Origin: Devosia sp. YIM 151766
GTDB taxonomy: Bacteria; Pseudomonadota; Alphaproteobacteria; Rhizobiales; Devosiaceae
Length of the DNA stretch: 64,000 nt
Reading direction: 5' to 3'
NCBI RefSeq assembly: GCF_030285925.1
Contig: NZ_CP127251.1
Span: 62,001 to 126,000, forward strand
Both the position numbers and the translations under genes were made by a program. The notes below the pieces were generated by a model, which was given only the letters and a program-made list of their open reading frames with translations, was not told where the DNA came from and searched no databases. This document shows, piece by piece, positions 37,916 to 46,131 of this stretch (position 1 is the first letter of the stretch; the number at the start of each line of letters is the position of its first letter).

Positions 37916-39057
37916 ACGTCTTGGCCGAGACAATCTTAAGCAATGCCAGGATCGTCCTTGCCGGCGAAACCATTACCGGCAGCGTCCAGGTCAGGGACGG
38001 GCTGATCGTCGCCGTGGATGCGGGCGCGACGCGCCATGGCGAGGATATGGGCGGCGATTATCTCATTGCCGGGCTGATCGAATTGCACACCGATCACCTG
38101 GAGAACCATTACCGGCCCCGACCCGGGGTGTTCTGGGAGCCGCTGGCGGCGCTGCATGCCCATGACGTCCAGATCGCCGGCTCGGGCATCACCACCGTGT
38201 TCGACGCGGTGCGCATCGGCTCCGATGCCGACCTGCCCGACATGCTGGAACACGCCGAAAAGCTGGTGCAGGCGGTCCGCGCCGGGCGCGAGGGCAATTG
38301 GCTGCGCGCCGACCATTTCATCCATCTGCGCTGCGAATTGCCCAGCCACGACGTGGTCGCGCATTTCGAGGCGCTGGCCGATCATCCCGCCACGCGCCTG
38401 GCTTCGGTGATGGATCATACGCCGGGCCAGCGGCAATTCCGTTCGCTGGCCGATTACAAGCGCTTCTACGCCAAGCAATTGGGTGGCTCCGCCGAGCAAT
38501 TGCAGGCTTTCGTCGATGCCAGGCAACAGGAGCACGAGCGCTATTCGGCCAGGAACCGCCAGGCCATCGTCGCCCGGGCCCATGAACTGGGCCTCGCCCT
38601 GGCCAGCCATGACGACGCTACCCTGGCACATATCGAGGAGGCCGAAGCCGACGGCATCGCCATTGCCGAATTTCCCACGACGCTGGAAGCGGCGGCGGCG
38701 GCCCATGATGCCGGCCTCGCCATCCTCATGGGCGCGCCCAATGTGGTGCGCGGCAAATCCCATTCGGGCAATATTTCGGCGACCGACCTGGTGGCGGCCG
38801 GACTGCTTGATATCCTCAGCTCCGATTATGTGCCCTTCGCGCTGTTGCAGGCCGCTTTCCTGTTGCCGCAACGGGTGGAGGGGCTCGACCTCTGCCAGGC
38901 CCTGGCGACCGTGACGCTCAATCCGGCGCGCGCCGCCGGGCTCGACGACCGGGGCGAGATCGCGCCGGGCAAGCGCGCCGATCTGGTGCGGGTCGCGGCG
39001 GAAGCGCCGCTGCCGGCGGTGCGGGCGGTGTGGCGCGCGGGGCAGCGGGTGAGTTGA
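37912..39057 (+). CDS. phnM: alpha-D-ribose 1-methylphosphonate 5-triphosphate diphosphatase
   Basis: Removes pyrophosphate from the ribose 1-alkylphosphonate 5-triphosphate made in the carbon-phosphorus lyase pathway. 381 residues of amidohydrolase fold, with the metal motif ELHTDHLENH, then SVMDHTPGQRQ and SHDDAT, and the closing GKRADLVRV. ATG at 37912 overlaps the DUF1045 stop. The core lyase genes phnGHIJKL are not in the window on either side. Its stop overlaps the start of phnN. Confidence 0.95.
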   Translation: MNVLAETILSNARIVLAGETITGSVQVRDGLIVAVDAGATRHGEDMGGDYLIAGLIELHTDHLENHYRPRPGVFWEPLAALHAHDVQIAGSGITTVFDAVRIGSDADLPDMLEHAEKLVQAVRAGREGNWLRADHFIHLRCELPSHDVVAHFEALADHPATRLASVMDHTPGQRQFRSLADYKRFYAKQLGGSAEQLQAFVDARQQEHERYSARNRQAIVARAHELGLALASHDDATLAHIEEAEADGIAIAEFPTTLEAAAAAHDAGLAILMGAPNVVRGKSHSGNISATDLVAAGLLDILSSDYVPFALLQAAFLLPQRVEGLDLCQALATVTLNPARAAGLDDRGEIAPGKRADLVRVAAEAPLPAVRAVWRAGQRVS

Positions 39058-39620
39058 GCGAGAAAAAGCCGGGTATATTGGTGCTGGTGGTCGGCCCGTC
39101 CGGGGCCGGCAAGGACACGCTGATCGACGGCGCCCGCCAGGCGCTGGAGGGCGATAGCCGCTTCAGCTTTGCGCGGCGGCTGGTGACCCGGCCCGCCGAT
39201 ATCGATGTCGAGGATCATGTCAGCCTCGACCGGGCCGAATTCGCCCGGGCCGCCCGGGCCGGACGCTTCGCCCTGACCTGGCAGGCCCATGGCCTCGATT
39301 ACGCCTTGTCCATCGGCGTCGATACCGATCTGGCTTTGGGCCGGGTGGTCATCGCCAATATCTCCCGCCATGCCGTGCCCCGGGCCCTCGCCAGATATCC
39401 GCATTGCCGGGTGGTGCAGGTCTCCGCCGAAATTTCGCTGCGGGCCGAGCGGCTGGCCCGGAGAGGCCGGGAAAACCGCGACCAGATCCTGTCCCGGCTG
39501 GCCCGCGAGGGCGCCGTTCTGCCGGCGGATGTCAGCCCGTTGGTCATCGACAATTCGAGTTCGGCCGGCATCGGCGTCGCCGCCTTCGTCATGGCGCTGC
39601 GGCAAATCGCCGGGGAATGA
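39054..39620 (+). CDS. phnN: ribose 1,5-bisphosphate phosphokinase
   Basis: Makes PRPP from ribose 1,5-bisphosphate and ATP, the last step linking phosphonate use to nucleotide metabolism. 188 residues, guanylate-kinase-like, with P-loop VVGPSGAGKDTL near residue 12 and RRLVTRPADIDVEDH. The best start is TTG at 39054, which gives a four-base overlap with phnM (TTGA); an in-frame GTG at 39030 is the alternative. Third gene of the orphan DUF1045-phnM-phnN unit. Confidence 0.92.
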   Translation: MSEKKPGILVLVVGPSGAGKDTLIDGARQALEGDSRFSFARRLVTRPADIDVEDHVSLDRAEFARAARAGRFALTWQAHGLDYALSIGVDTDLALGRVVIANISRHAVPRALARYPHCRVVQVSAEISLRAERLARRGRENRDQILSRLAREGAVLPADVSPLVIDNSSSAGIGVAAFVMALRQIAGE

Positions 39621-39680
39621 ACCTTTTCCGCTCCCGGCGCGTTGGTGGGCTCAGGAATCAAAAGCGTCAGGAGTTTCCTC

Positions 39681-39830
39681 GTGTCCCGTAACGGTCTTTA
39701 CGCCGTGGTCGCCATTCTGGTCATCGCGCTCGTTGCCTTTGGCATCTATACCTATCAGCAGGAACAGGCCCGCCCCGGCATCGAGGTGCGCGTCGATGAA
39801 TCAGGAATTTCGATCGATGGAAACGGCTGA
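39681..39830 (+). CDS. small single-span membrane protein
   Basis: 49 residues from a GTG at 39681 (AGGAG about 8 bases upstream): MSRNGLYAVVAILVIALVAFGIY, one membrane helix, then a charged tail ending VRVDESGISIDGNG. I recall short proteins of this pattern in Hyphomicrobiales, with the ending GISI..., but they have no known role. It overlaps the next small gene out of frame. Confidence 0.6.
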   Translation: MSRNGLYAVVAILVIALVAFGIYTYQQEQARPGIEVRVDESGISIDGNG

Positions 39831-40020
39831 GGACAGCCGGGCCCGCCGGCACCGGATCGCCGAGGCCTTGAGCGCCGAAATCGAGCGACAGGCCCGAAGC
39901 GGCGCCTCGCGCATCGATGTCGGCGCCCTGGCCGAGGCAGCGGATGAGGCGCTGGAGCCCGACCCGGTCGCGGCGACGGGCAAGCGCCCCTCGGAGCTGA
40001 ACGCGACCAACGACGATTGA
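39796..40020 (+). CDS. small hypothetical protein
   Basis: 74 residues from ATG 39796 or 67 from ATG 39817 (METAEDSRARRHRIAEALSAEIERQ). Helical and rich in Ala/Glu/Arg, ending GKRPSELNATNDD. Both starts have an AGGA- or GAGG-like site about 9-10 bases upstream. It overlaps the preceding small membrane-protein gene by 14-35 bases in another frame. Codon usage follows the local GC-rich third-position bias, which supports coding. Function unknown. Confidence 0.5.
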   Translation: MNQEFRSMETAEDSRARRHRIAEALSAEIERQARSGASRIDVGALAEAADEALEPDPVAATGKRPSELNATNDD

Positions 40021-40043
40021 GCGGTGCGGGGCGTGTCAGCCGG

Positions 40044-40259
40044 TCAGGCGGCTTCGCCGTTCTCGACGGCCTGGCGCACGGCCAGATGCGCGGTTTCGAT
40101 ATTGGGAAAGTGCTGGCCGTCAATCGAGAAGGCGGGCAGCTTGACGGCGAGGAACCGATAGCCTTCCGCTTCCGGTACGACGACGCCCTGTGGCTCGCCA
40201 GCCACTTCGATGACGATGGGCCGCAATCTGTCGGCCCGGTTCAAACTGTTTTCCTGCAT
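40044..40259 (-). CDS. small hypothetical protein
   Basis: 71 residues on the minus strand from the ATG at 40259 (MQENSLNRADRLRPIVIEVAGEPQGVVVPEAEGYRFLAVKLPAF), with GGAG 9 bases upstream. A mixed alpha/beta sequence with conserved-looking end (HLAVRQAVENGEAA). No known domain recognised; converges with the preceding small gene. Confidence 0.6.
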   Translation of the reverse strand: MQENSLNRADRLRPIVIEVAGEPQGVVVPEAEGYRFLAVKLPAFSIDGQHFPNIETAHLAVRQAVENGEAA

Positions 40260-40767
40260 GGGTGGCAACTCCACTTGCGCGTCGGATCATCGACGGATGC
40301 ATCTCCCGGGGGGAGGCTGCACACTGGGTCGGCGACGCGGATTCTATCGATTCGGTGAGACGGGGATGTGACGGAAGATCACATTCGTTTCGATCGACAG
40401 CATCCTTGCCAGCGTTTGGCGCCGGGCTTGCGGAGTACGAGGGTCGAACACGCGGCATGGAGAGTGAAGGTCGTCGATGTCGGCATCGTCATTCCTTTCC
40501 TTGCGGGTGTTGGACGGATCGGGTTTCACCACGCGATTACGGCGCGGCAAAGGCAAGATAAGCGAGCCAAAGTGATTTTTCCAGTATGGCCGCATGCGTA
40601 AAATGCCCGAAAAGCGGAAAACCCTCCCCAACTTTCGTCTAGCGGCAATAAAATGATGAGGCCCGTCATCGCCGGTCCTTGCATGTCCGCTTGCGCAATG
40701 GTCCGCAATCTGGTGTTCTTTCCGCCTTGTAAGCGTCTCCGCCGGCGGCGGGTGGAAGGGGATATTC
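40260..40767. other. gene-free stretch upstream of the LacI gene
   Basis: Open frames here on both strands are short and lack ribosome sites or protein-like composition. A TGTGA...TCACA pair at 40367-40383 has a 7-base spacer, one too many for a CRP site. The region must hold the promoter of the LacI gene; I see no clear -35/-10 pair. Confidence 0.5.
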
Positions 40768-41814
40768 GTGTCTGAGGAATCGGTACCGCCCGCATCGCGC
40801 GGCAAGCGGGGGGCAAAGCCGTCGGGCAAGCCCACGCTCAAAACCATCGCGCAGATGACGGGTCTTGCCGTCACCACCATTTCGCGCGCCCTCAACAATG
40901 CGCCCGAACTGGCCCAGGAAACCCGCGACCGGGTGCAGAAGATCGCCGCCGAGATCGGTTATCTGCCCGACCGCGCCGCCTTGCGCCTCAAGACCGGGCG
41001 CACCAATGTCATCACCCTGCTGCTCGAACCGGACGAGCAAATCTACGGCTTCGGCACCAGCCTGGTTACCGGGATCACCGAGGCGCTGCGCGACACCCCC
41101 TATCACCTGGTCATCACGCCGCTGTTCCGCAATGTGCCGCCGATCGAGCCCATCCGCCATATCGTGCGCAACCGCATTGCCGATGGGGTGATCTTTTCCA
41201 AGGCCGAGACCTTCGACGAGCGCATCCGCTTCCTGCTCGACAGCGATTTTCCCTTTGTCAGCCACGGCCGCAGCCAATGGCCCGAAGCCCATCCCTATGT
41301 CGATTTCGACAATGAAAGCTATGCCTATGGCGCCACCAGGCGCCTGGCCGAAAAGGGCTGCCGCAAGGTCTCGATCATCCTGCCCGACAGCGCCCTGACC
41401 TATACCGAACATCTCAAGACCGGCATGGCGCGGGCGGCCGGGGAGGCCGGGATTGCCCATGAATTCGCCGCCGACGTGAATCTGGGCAGCCCGACCGACG
41501 CCATCCGCAATTACGTCATCAAGCGCTCGCGGCGCCCGGACGGGCCGGACGGCTATGTCTGCGCCTCGGAAATCTCGGCGCTGGCCGTGGTGGGCGCGCT
41601 GGCCGAGGCCGGCCACGTCCTGGGCGAAACCGCCCATGTGGTGACCAAGCAATCGAGCTCGATGTTCATGCAGTTCCAGACCGAGGCGGAAACCGTCCCG
41701 GAAGATTTCGCCGAGGCCGGCCGCAATCTGGGCCGCATCGTGCTGCGCCGGATCGCCGGCGGGACCGAAGGGCTGCAATCGCTGGCGCAGCCGCATTTCG
41801 ACTGGAAGGATTGA
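40768..41814 (+). CDS. LacI family transcriptional regulator
   Basis: 348 residues. After a basic N-terminal extension the LacI helix-turn-helix is at about 23-50 (TLKTIAQMTGLAVTTISRALNN), then the hinge and the periplasmic-binding-protein-like effector domain. Start is GTG at 40768 with AAGGGG upstream. No sugar operon is immediately adjacent: downstream is an RNA methyltransferase, and the nearest catabolic operon on either side is several kilobases away. Its target could be the 43.9-47.3 kb operon, which has a palindromic operator, or genes elsewhere. Confidence 0.92.
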   Translation: MSEESVPPASRGKRGAKPSGKPTLKTIAQMTGLAVTTISRALNNAPELAQETRDRVQKIAAEIGYLPDRAALRLKTGRTNVITLLLEPDEQIYGFGTSLVTGITEALRDTPYHLVITPLFRNVPPIEPIRHIVRNRIADGVIFSKAETFDERIRFLLDSDFPFVSHGRSQWPEAHPYVDFDNESYAYGATRRLAEKGCRKVSIILPDSALTYTEHLKTGMARAAGEAGIAHEFAADVNLGSPTDAIRNYVIKRSRRPDGPDGYVCASEISALAVVGALAEAGHVLGETAHVVTKQSSSMFMQFQTEAETVPEDFAEAGRNLGRIVLRRIAGGTEGLQSLAQPHFDWKD

Positions 41815-41887
41815 GGGCGCTTCGCCGCCATCTTGCTCCGGCGGGCCAAACCCGTTACCTCCCGGGGCAGCAAGCCCCCGGACCGCC

Positions 41888-43081
41888 ATGACCATCACCG
41901 CCATTATCGACAGCCTCGGCCACAGGGGCGAGGGCATTGCCACGATCGATGGCCGGCGCGTCTCCGTGCCCTTCGCCCTGCCGGGGGAGATTGTGGAACT
42001 GACCATTGCCGGCGAACGCGGCGTACTGACCGGCATCGTGTCGCCGGCGCCGCAGCGAGCGATACCCTTCTGCCCGCATTTCTCCGTGTGCGGCGGTTGC
42101 CAATTGCAGCATCTGGACGAAGCCGGCTACCGGGCATTCAAGACCGGTCTGGTGGAAAATCCATTGCGCCAGGCCGGGCTCGACAGCAAGGTTTCCCGCT
42201 TCATCGAGGCGCATGGCGCCGGCCGCCGCCGCGCGACACTGCATGCGCGCCGGAATGGCGCCGGCTATATGCGCCTGAGAAGTCACGACCTGCTCGATCT
42301 CGATACCTGCCCCATTCTGACGCCTGCTCTCTCTCGCGCGCCGGCCATTGCCAGGGCTTTGGGGAAGGAAATCGGCGAATGCGACCTGGCCTTCACCGCC
42401 ACCAATGCCGGGATCGATGTCGGCATCCGCAAGGCCCCCAAGGGCATCAATCGGGAAAAGCTGGCGCCGCTGGCCAATCGGCTGGGCCTGGCCCGGCTGG
42501 CGCTGGATAACGAGATGGTCTTTCTCCGCCAGCAGCCCACGATCAGCATGGGCCGCGCCGAGGTCGACCTGCCCATCGGCAGTTTTCTTCAGGCCACCGC
42601 CGAAGCCGAACAGGTGCTGGCCGATTATGTCGTCGCCGCCGTGGGCAAGGCGAAATCGGTGGCCGACCTGTTCTGCGGCCTCGGTCCGTTCGCGCTGCGG
42701 CTGGCGGAAAATGCGCCGGTCTATGCGGCCGATAGCGACAAGCCGGCGATCCAGGCGCTGGACAAGGCGGCGCGGCACAGCAAGGGGCTCAAAGCCATCA
42801 GGAGCCAGACCCGCGACCTGTTCCGTGATTGCCTGACCCGGTTCGAACTCGATTTCGACTGCGTCGTGCTCGACCCGCCGCGCGCCGGAGCCCAGGCCCA
42901 GGTCAGGGAAATCGCCGTTTCCAAAGTCCGCAATGTGGTCATGGTGGCCTGCGACCCGCGAACCTTTGCCCGCGACGCGGCGATCCTGGCCGGGGCCGGC
43001 TTCGTCATGGAGGACCTGGTGGCGGTCGATCAATTCGCCTGGTCCACCCATATCGAGGTCGCCGCCAGCTTCCGCCGCTAG
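41888..43081 (+). CDS. class I SAM-dependent 23S rRNA m5U methyltransferase (RlmD/TrmA family)
   Basis: 397 residues. Iron-sulfur cysteines Cys62, Cys68, Cys71 and Cys141 have the same spacing as in RumA (RlmD), the N-terminal TRAM-like domain is short, and the SAM-binding VADLFCGLGPFAL and LDPPRAGA motifs are intact. The catalytic cysteine is Cys355 in VMVACDP. Methylates a uracil C5 in 23S rRNA or tRNA; RlmCD-type dual specificity cannot be ruled out. ATG start. Confidence 0.92.
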   Translation: MTITAIIDSLGHRGEGIATIDGRRVSVPFALPGEIVELTIAGERGVLTGIVSPAPQRAIPFCPHFSVCGGCQLQHLDEAGYRAFKTGLVENPLRQAGLDSKVSRFIEAHGAGRRRATLHARRNGAGYMRLRSHDLLDLDTCPILTPALSRAPAIARALGKEIGECDLAFTATNAGIDVGIRKAPKGINREKLAPLANRLGLARLALDNEMVFLRQQPTISMGRAEVDLPIGSFLQATAEAEQVLADYVVAAVGKAKSVADLFCGLGPFALRLAENAPVYAADSDKPAIQALDKAARHSKGLKAIRSQTRDLFRDCLTRFELDFDCVVLDPPRAGAQAQVREIAVSKVRNVVMVACDPRTFARDAAILAGAGFVMEDLVAVDQFAWSTHIEVAASFRR

Positions 43082-43121
43082 AGCGGCTCTGGCCTTGACG
43101 GAATCGGCATCTCACCCCTCG

Positions 43122-43202
43122 CGTCACCCTCGCGCTTGACGCGAGGGTTCTTTGTTTGTGGATCTATCGCAAGAGCCCTCGCGTCAAGCGCGAGGGTGAC
43201 GA
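43122..43202. repeat. repeat family A, composite inverted pair
   Basis: CGTCACCCTCGCGCTTGACG (43122-43141) followed by CGAGGG, then about 30 bases, then CCCTCGCGTCAAGCGCGAGG (43176-43195) and GTGACGA. Each arm is itself a palindrome, and the two arms are inverted. Full-size copies also lie at 43802-43882 and 63614-63694; single arms at 52359-52390 and 55869-55900. Confidence 0.9.
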
Positions 43203-43403
43203 TAGCCTTGCGAGTGAGAGGACACGAACGCCACCGCTTCCATGAAAAGCTAAATCCCGGTGCCCCGACACGGCCGGCGCCGGCGCCGGTTCATATTGTC
43301 GATTGTGGCAGAAAATCCGGCAACCATGCCCCGTCATGGGCGTTTAAGGCTATCAAAACAGCTTCAATTTGATGGAATGGGCTAGAGCCCATGTGAGAAC
43401 GCC
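43203..43403. promoter_or_regulatory. upstream region with 16-bp palindrome (43377-43392)
   Basis: ATGGGCT (43377-43383) and AGCCCAT (43386-43392) are exact reverse complements around AG, ending 11 bases before the start of the DUF2147-like gene. It could be an operator or a hairpin near the ribosome site. The rest of this spacer shows no gene. Confidence 0.4.
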
Positions 43404-43790
43404 ATGCGCACATTTGCCGCTTTATCCACCGCTTTGCTCCTTCTGGCCACGCCGGTCTTCGCCCAGGATGAGGGCCTGTCGCCCGAAGGCACCTGGATCG
43501 ATGCGGAAGGCACGTCCTTCACCTTCTCGCTCTGTGGCGACGGCACTGCTCTATGCGGCGTGCTGAACGACATTCAGGGCGCCTCGCGTACCGAGGAAAA
43601 CATGGCTTTCGTGAACACCGAAGTGGTGCAGGCCGAGCAGACGGCGCCCAATTTATGGGAAGGCACGATCAATTATGGCGGCCGCCAGGCTGCCGCCAAG
43701 GTCGCCCTCGTGGCCGAAGACGCCATCGAGATCACCGGCTGCCAATTGCTGATCCTGTGCGAGACCATCACCTTTTATAAGGCGAGCTGA
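43404..43790 (+). CDS. secreted DUF2147-like protein
   Basis: 128 residues: signal peptide 1-21 (cleavage after VFA), then a compact beta-rich domain with EGTWIDAEGTSFTFSLCGDGTALCGVLND and a C-terminal pair of cysteines (TGCQLLILCETITFYK). This resembles the DUF2147 family of exported proteins of unknown function. Cysteines could form disulfides in the periplasm. Flanked on both sides by family A repeats. Confidence 0.75.
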   Translation: MRTFAALSTALLLLATPVFAQDEGLSPEGTWIDAEGTSFTFSLCGDGTALCGVLNDIQGASRTEENMAFVNTEVVQAEQTAPNLWEGTINYGGRQAAAKVALVAEDAIEITGCQLLILCETITFYKAS

Positions 43791-43801
43791 GCCCTCTGGC
43801 T

Positions 43802-43882
43802 CGTCACCCTCGCGCTTGACGCGAGGGCTCTTGCGACCGGCCCCGCAAACACAGAACCCTCGCGTCGAGCGCGAGGGTGACG
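43802..43882. repeat. repeat family A, composite inverted pair
   Basis: Same structure as 43122-43202: CGTCACCCTCGCGCTTGACG, CGAGGG, a spacer CTCTTGCGACCGGCCCCGCA continuing AACACAGAA, then CCCTCGCGTCGAGCGCGAGG and GTGACGA. The spacer resembles that of the copy at 63614 and the reverse complement of the copy at 43122. It may terminate transcription from both sides, lying between convergent genes. Confidence 0.9.
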
Positions 43883-43946
43883 AGCGGTGGTTTAATGGGG
43901 TGACGGGCGGTGATTTCATAAGCGGATGCAGGACGCCGGTTTGCGT

Positions 43947-44768
43947 TCAGCAGACCGTCGCCACCCGCTCCTTGATCACCGCCAGCACCTCGTCGCCCGG
44001 CCGCTTCCACCAGTTCTCGGACGAGAAGATTTCCACCTCCTGCGGCCCGGAAAAGCCGGCATCCTCGATCATCTTACGGATGCCGGGCAGGTCGATGACG
44101 CCATCGCCCATCATGCCGCGATCGAGCAGCAGGTCCCTTGTCGGCACCAGCCAGTCGCAGATGTGATGGGCGAAGATGCGCTTCATGCGGCCGGCCCGGG
44201 CAATGGCGCGGGCGAGGTTGGGGTCCCACCAGACATGATAGACGTCGACGGCCACGCCCACATTCTCGCCCAGTATCTCGCAGATATCGAGCGCCTGATC
44301 GATGGTGTTCACGCAGGCGCGGTCGGCGGCATACATGGGATGCAGCGGCTCGATGGCGATTTTCACCCCCGCGGCCCGGGCATGGCCCAGCATGGCGGCG
44401 ATGCCGTCGGCCACCATCTGCCGCGCCGCGCCGATATCGCGGCTGCCTTCGGACAGGCCGCCCACGACCAGCACCAGGCAATCGGCATTGAGCGCGGCGG
44501 CTTCGTCGATGGCGCGCAGATTGTCGTCGATATTGGCCTGGCGGCCTGCCGCACTCGCCGCGGGGAACATGCCGCCGCGGCACAGGCCGGTCACCTGCAA
44601 GCCGTTCGCGCGCACGATGCGGGCGGCTTCATCGAGCCCGATAGCGGCGATCTGGTCGCGCCAGGGCGAGATGGCATTGATGCCGGCGCGCAGGCATCCA
44701 TCCACCGCCTCGGCAAAACCCCATTGCTGGCGGGTGGTGGCGAGATTGAGGGAAATGCCGCGGCTCAT
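43947..44768 (-). CDS. sugar phosphate isomerase/epimerase (xylose isomerase-like TIM barrel)
   Basis: 273 residues from the ATG at 44768 (MSRGISLNLATTRQQWGFAEAVDGCLRAGI). AP-endonuclease-2-like TIM barrel with IEPLHPMYAADR, VDVYHVWWDPNL, HICDW and VEIFSSENWW holding the expected metal ligands (Glu, Asp, His, Glu). Last gene of a three-gene operon with DUF993 and a Gfo/Idh oxidoreductase; 49 bases after the DUF993 stop. It would interconvert keto-sugars produced by the oxidoreductase. Substrate unknown. Confidence 0.88.
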   Translation of the reverse strand: MSRGISLNLATTRQQWGFAEAVDGCLRAGINAISPWRDQIAAIGLDEAARIVRANGLQVTGLCRGGMFPAASAAGRQANIDDNLRAIDEAAALNADCLVLVVGGLSEGSRDIGAARQMVADGIAAMLGHARAAGVKIAIEPLHPMYAADRACVNTIDQALDICEILGENVGVAVDVYHVWWDPNLARAIARAGRMKRIFAHHICDWLVPTRDLLLDRGMMGDGVIDLPGIRKMIEDAGFSGPQEVEIFSSENWWKRPGDEVLAVIKERVATVC

Positions 44769-44817
44769 ATTTGCCTGCCCTTCACCGGGAATGACGCTGG
44801 GGTGAGAAAAGGATTGC

Positions 44818-45987
44818 TCATCCCGCCACCCCATGCACGGCCAGAACCTGCTGCATGCGCCTGACCGCCAGGTCCGGATCGGCCAGCACCCGCGCCTTGT
44901 CGGCCAAGCGGAACAGCTCGGCCAGATGTTGCAGCGAGCGCGTCGATTGCTGCCCGCCGATCATGGCGAAATGGTCCTGCAAGCCGTTGAGATAGGCCAG
45001 GAACACCACGCCGGTCTTGTAGAAGCGGGTCGGCGCCGCGAAGATATGGCGCGAAAGCGGCACGGTGGGTTCGAGGATATCGAAGAATTCATTGTCATTG
45101 CCGCGCCCCAAAGCCGCCAGCCCCGCCGAGGCGGCCGGCGCGATGGCGTCGAAAATGCCGAGCAGGGCATGGGAATAGCCCTGATCGTCGCCGGCGATCA
45201 GCTCGGCATAGTTGAAATCGTCGCCGGTATACATCTTCACCGCAGCCGGCAGCCGGCGGCGCATGGCGATTTCCTTGTCCGCCGAGAGCAGGGAAATCTT
45301 GATGCCGTCGACCTTGTCGGCATGGGCGGCGATGACGTCGAGGCAGGTATCCATGGCGGCGTCATGGTCGATCGAGCCCCAATAGTTCTGCAAGGCCGGG
45401 TCGAACATCTCGCCCAGCCAATGCATGATCACCGGCTGCTTGACCTGGCTCAGCACATGGCCATAGACGCGGGCATAATCGTCCGGCGACCTGGCCGCCG
45501 CCGCCAGCGCCCGGCTGGCCATCAGGATGACGCGGCCGCCCTCGCCCTCGACAAAGCCGATCTGCTCCTCATAGGCGGCGATGATCTGGTCGATGGTGAC
45601 ATCGGGGCCGGGCGCCAGATGATCGGTGCCGGCGCCATAGGCGATGAGGCTGTCATCGCGGCTGCGGGCTTCGACCTGGGCGCGGCGGATCAGTTCCTTG
45701 GCCTCGCTCCAGCCGAGCCCCATGCCGCGCTGGGCCGTATCCATGGCCTCGGCGACGCCGAGGCCGAGGTCCCAGAGCCGGTGGCGGAATTTCAGCGTCG
45801 CCTCCCAATCGATGGCGGGAGTGAGCCAGGGATCGTTCTCCGCCAGCGGATCGGCCACCACATGGGCCGCCGCGAAAGCCACGCGGGGGAAATCGGCCGC
45901 CTTGAACTTGACGAAGGGGATCGGGTCGCCCGTCAGCCTATAGGGCGTGACGGAGCGGTCGGGATTGGGCAGGTTGATGATCGGCAT
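44818..45987 (-). CDS. DUF993 (dihydrodipicolinate synthase-like) protein
   Basis: 389 residues of PF06187/DUF993, related to the dihydrodipicolinate synthase class I aldolase superfamily. Core TIM-barrel segments include VIMHWLGEMFDPALQNYWGS and VDGIKISLLSADKEI, in which Lys of GIKIS is the likely Schiff-base lysine, and FNYAELIAGDDQGYSHALLGIFDAIAP. Middle gene of the operon; an insertion of repeat family D separates it from the upstream oxidoreductase gene. Probably cleaves a keto-acid or keto-sugar. Confidence 0.88.
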   Translation of the reverse strand: MPIINLPNPDRSVTPYRLTGDPIPFVKFKAADFPRVAFAAAHVVADPLAENDPWLTPAIDWEATLKFRHRLWDLGLGVAEAMDTAQRGMGLGWSEAKELIRRAQVEARSRDDSLIAYGAGTDHLAPGPDVTIDQIIAAYEEQIGFVEGEGGRVILMASRALAAAARSPDDYARVYGHVLSQVKQPVIMHWLGEMFDPALQNYWGSIDHDAAMDTCLDVIAAHADKVDGIKISLLSADKEIAMRRRLPAAVKMYTGDDFNYAELIAGDDQGYSHALLGIFDAIAPAASAGLAALGRGNDNEFFDILEPTVPLSRHIFAAPTRFYKTGVVFLAYLNGLQDHFAMIGGQQSTRSLQHLAELFRLADKARVLADPDLAVRRMQQVLAVHGVAG

Positions 45988-45994
45988 TCGGGCT

Positions 45995-46120
45995 TCCCCC
46001 TCATCCGGCGCTGCGCGCCACCTTCTCCCCGAGGGGGAGAAAAATGGTCCGGCGCCTGTTCAAACGCGGTGTCCCCCTTTCCCCTCGTGGGAGAGGGTGC
46101 CCGAAGGGCGGGTGAGGAGG
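45995..46120. repeat. repeat family D, composite
   Basis: CCCCTCATCCGGCG... CACCTTCTCCCCGAGGGGGA... followed about 50 bases on by TTTCCCCTCGTGGGAGAGGG and GGGCGGGTGAGGAGG. This is the same element as 62130-62270. It sits between two genes of one operon, where its two hairpins could partly stop or process the transcript. Confidence 0.8.
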
Positions 46121-46131
46121 ACCGTTTAAAA

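Noticed and set aside
40367..40383. TGTGA...TCACA as a CRP/FNR-type site
   Set aside because: The spacer is 7 bases, not 6, and no catabolic promoter is nearby.
43122..43882. Two close palindromic repeats as a CRISPR remnant
   Set aside because: Only two units more than 600 bases apart, each made of inverted palindromes with related spacers; a protein gene lies between them.
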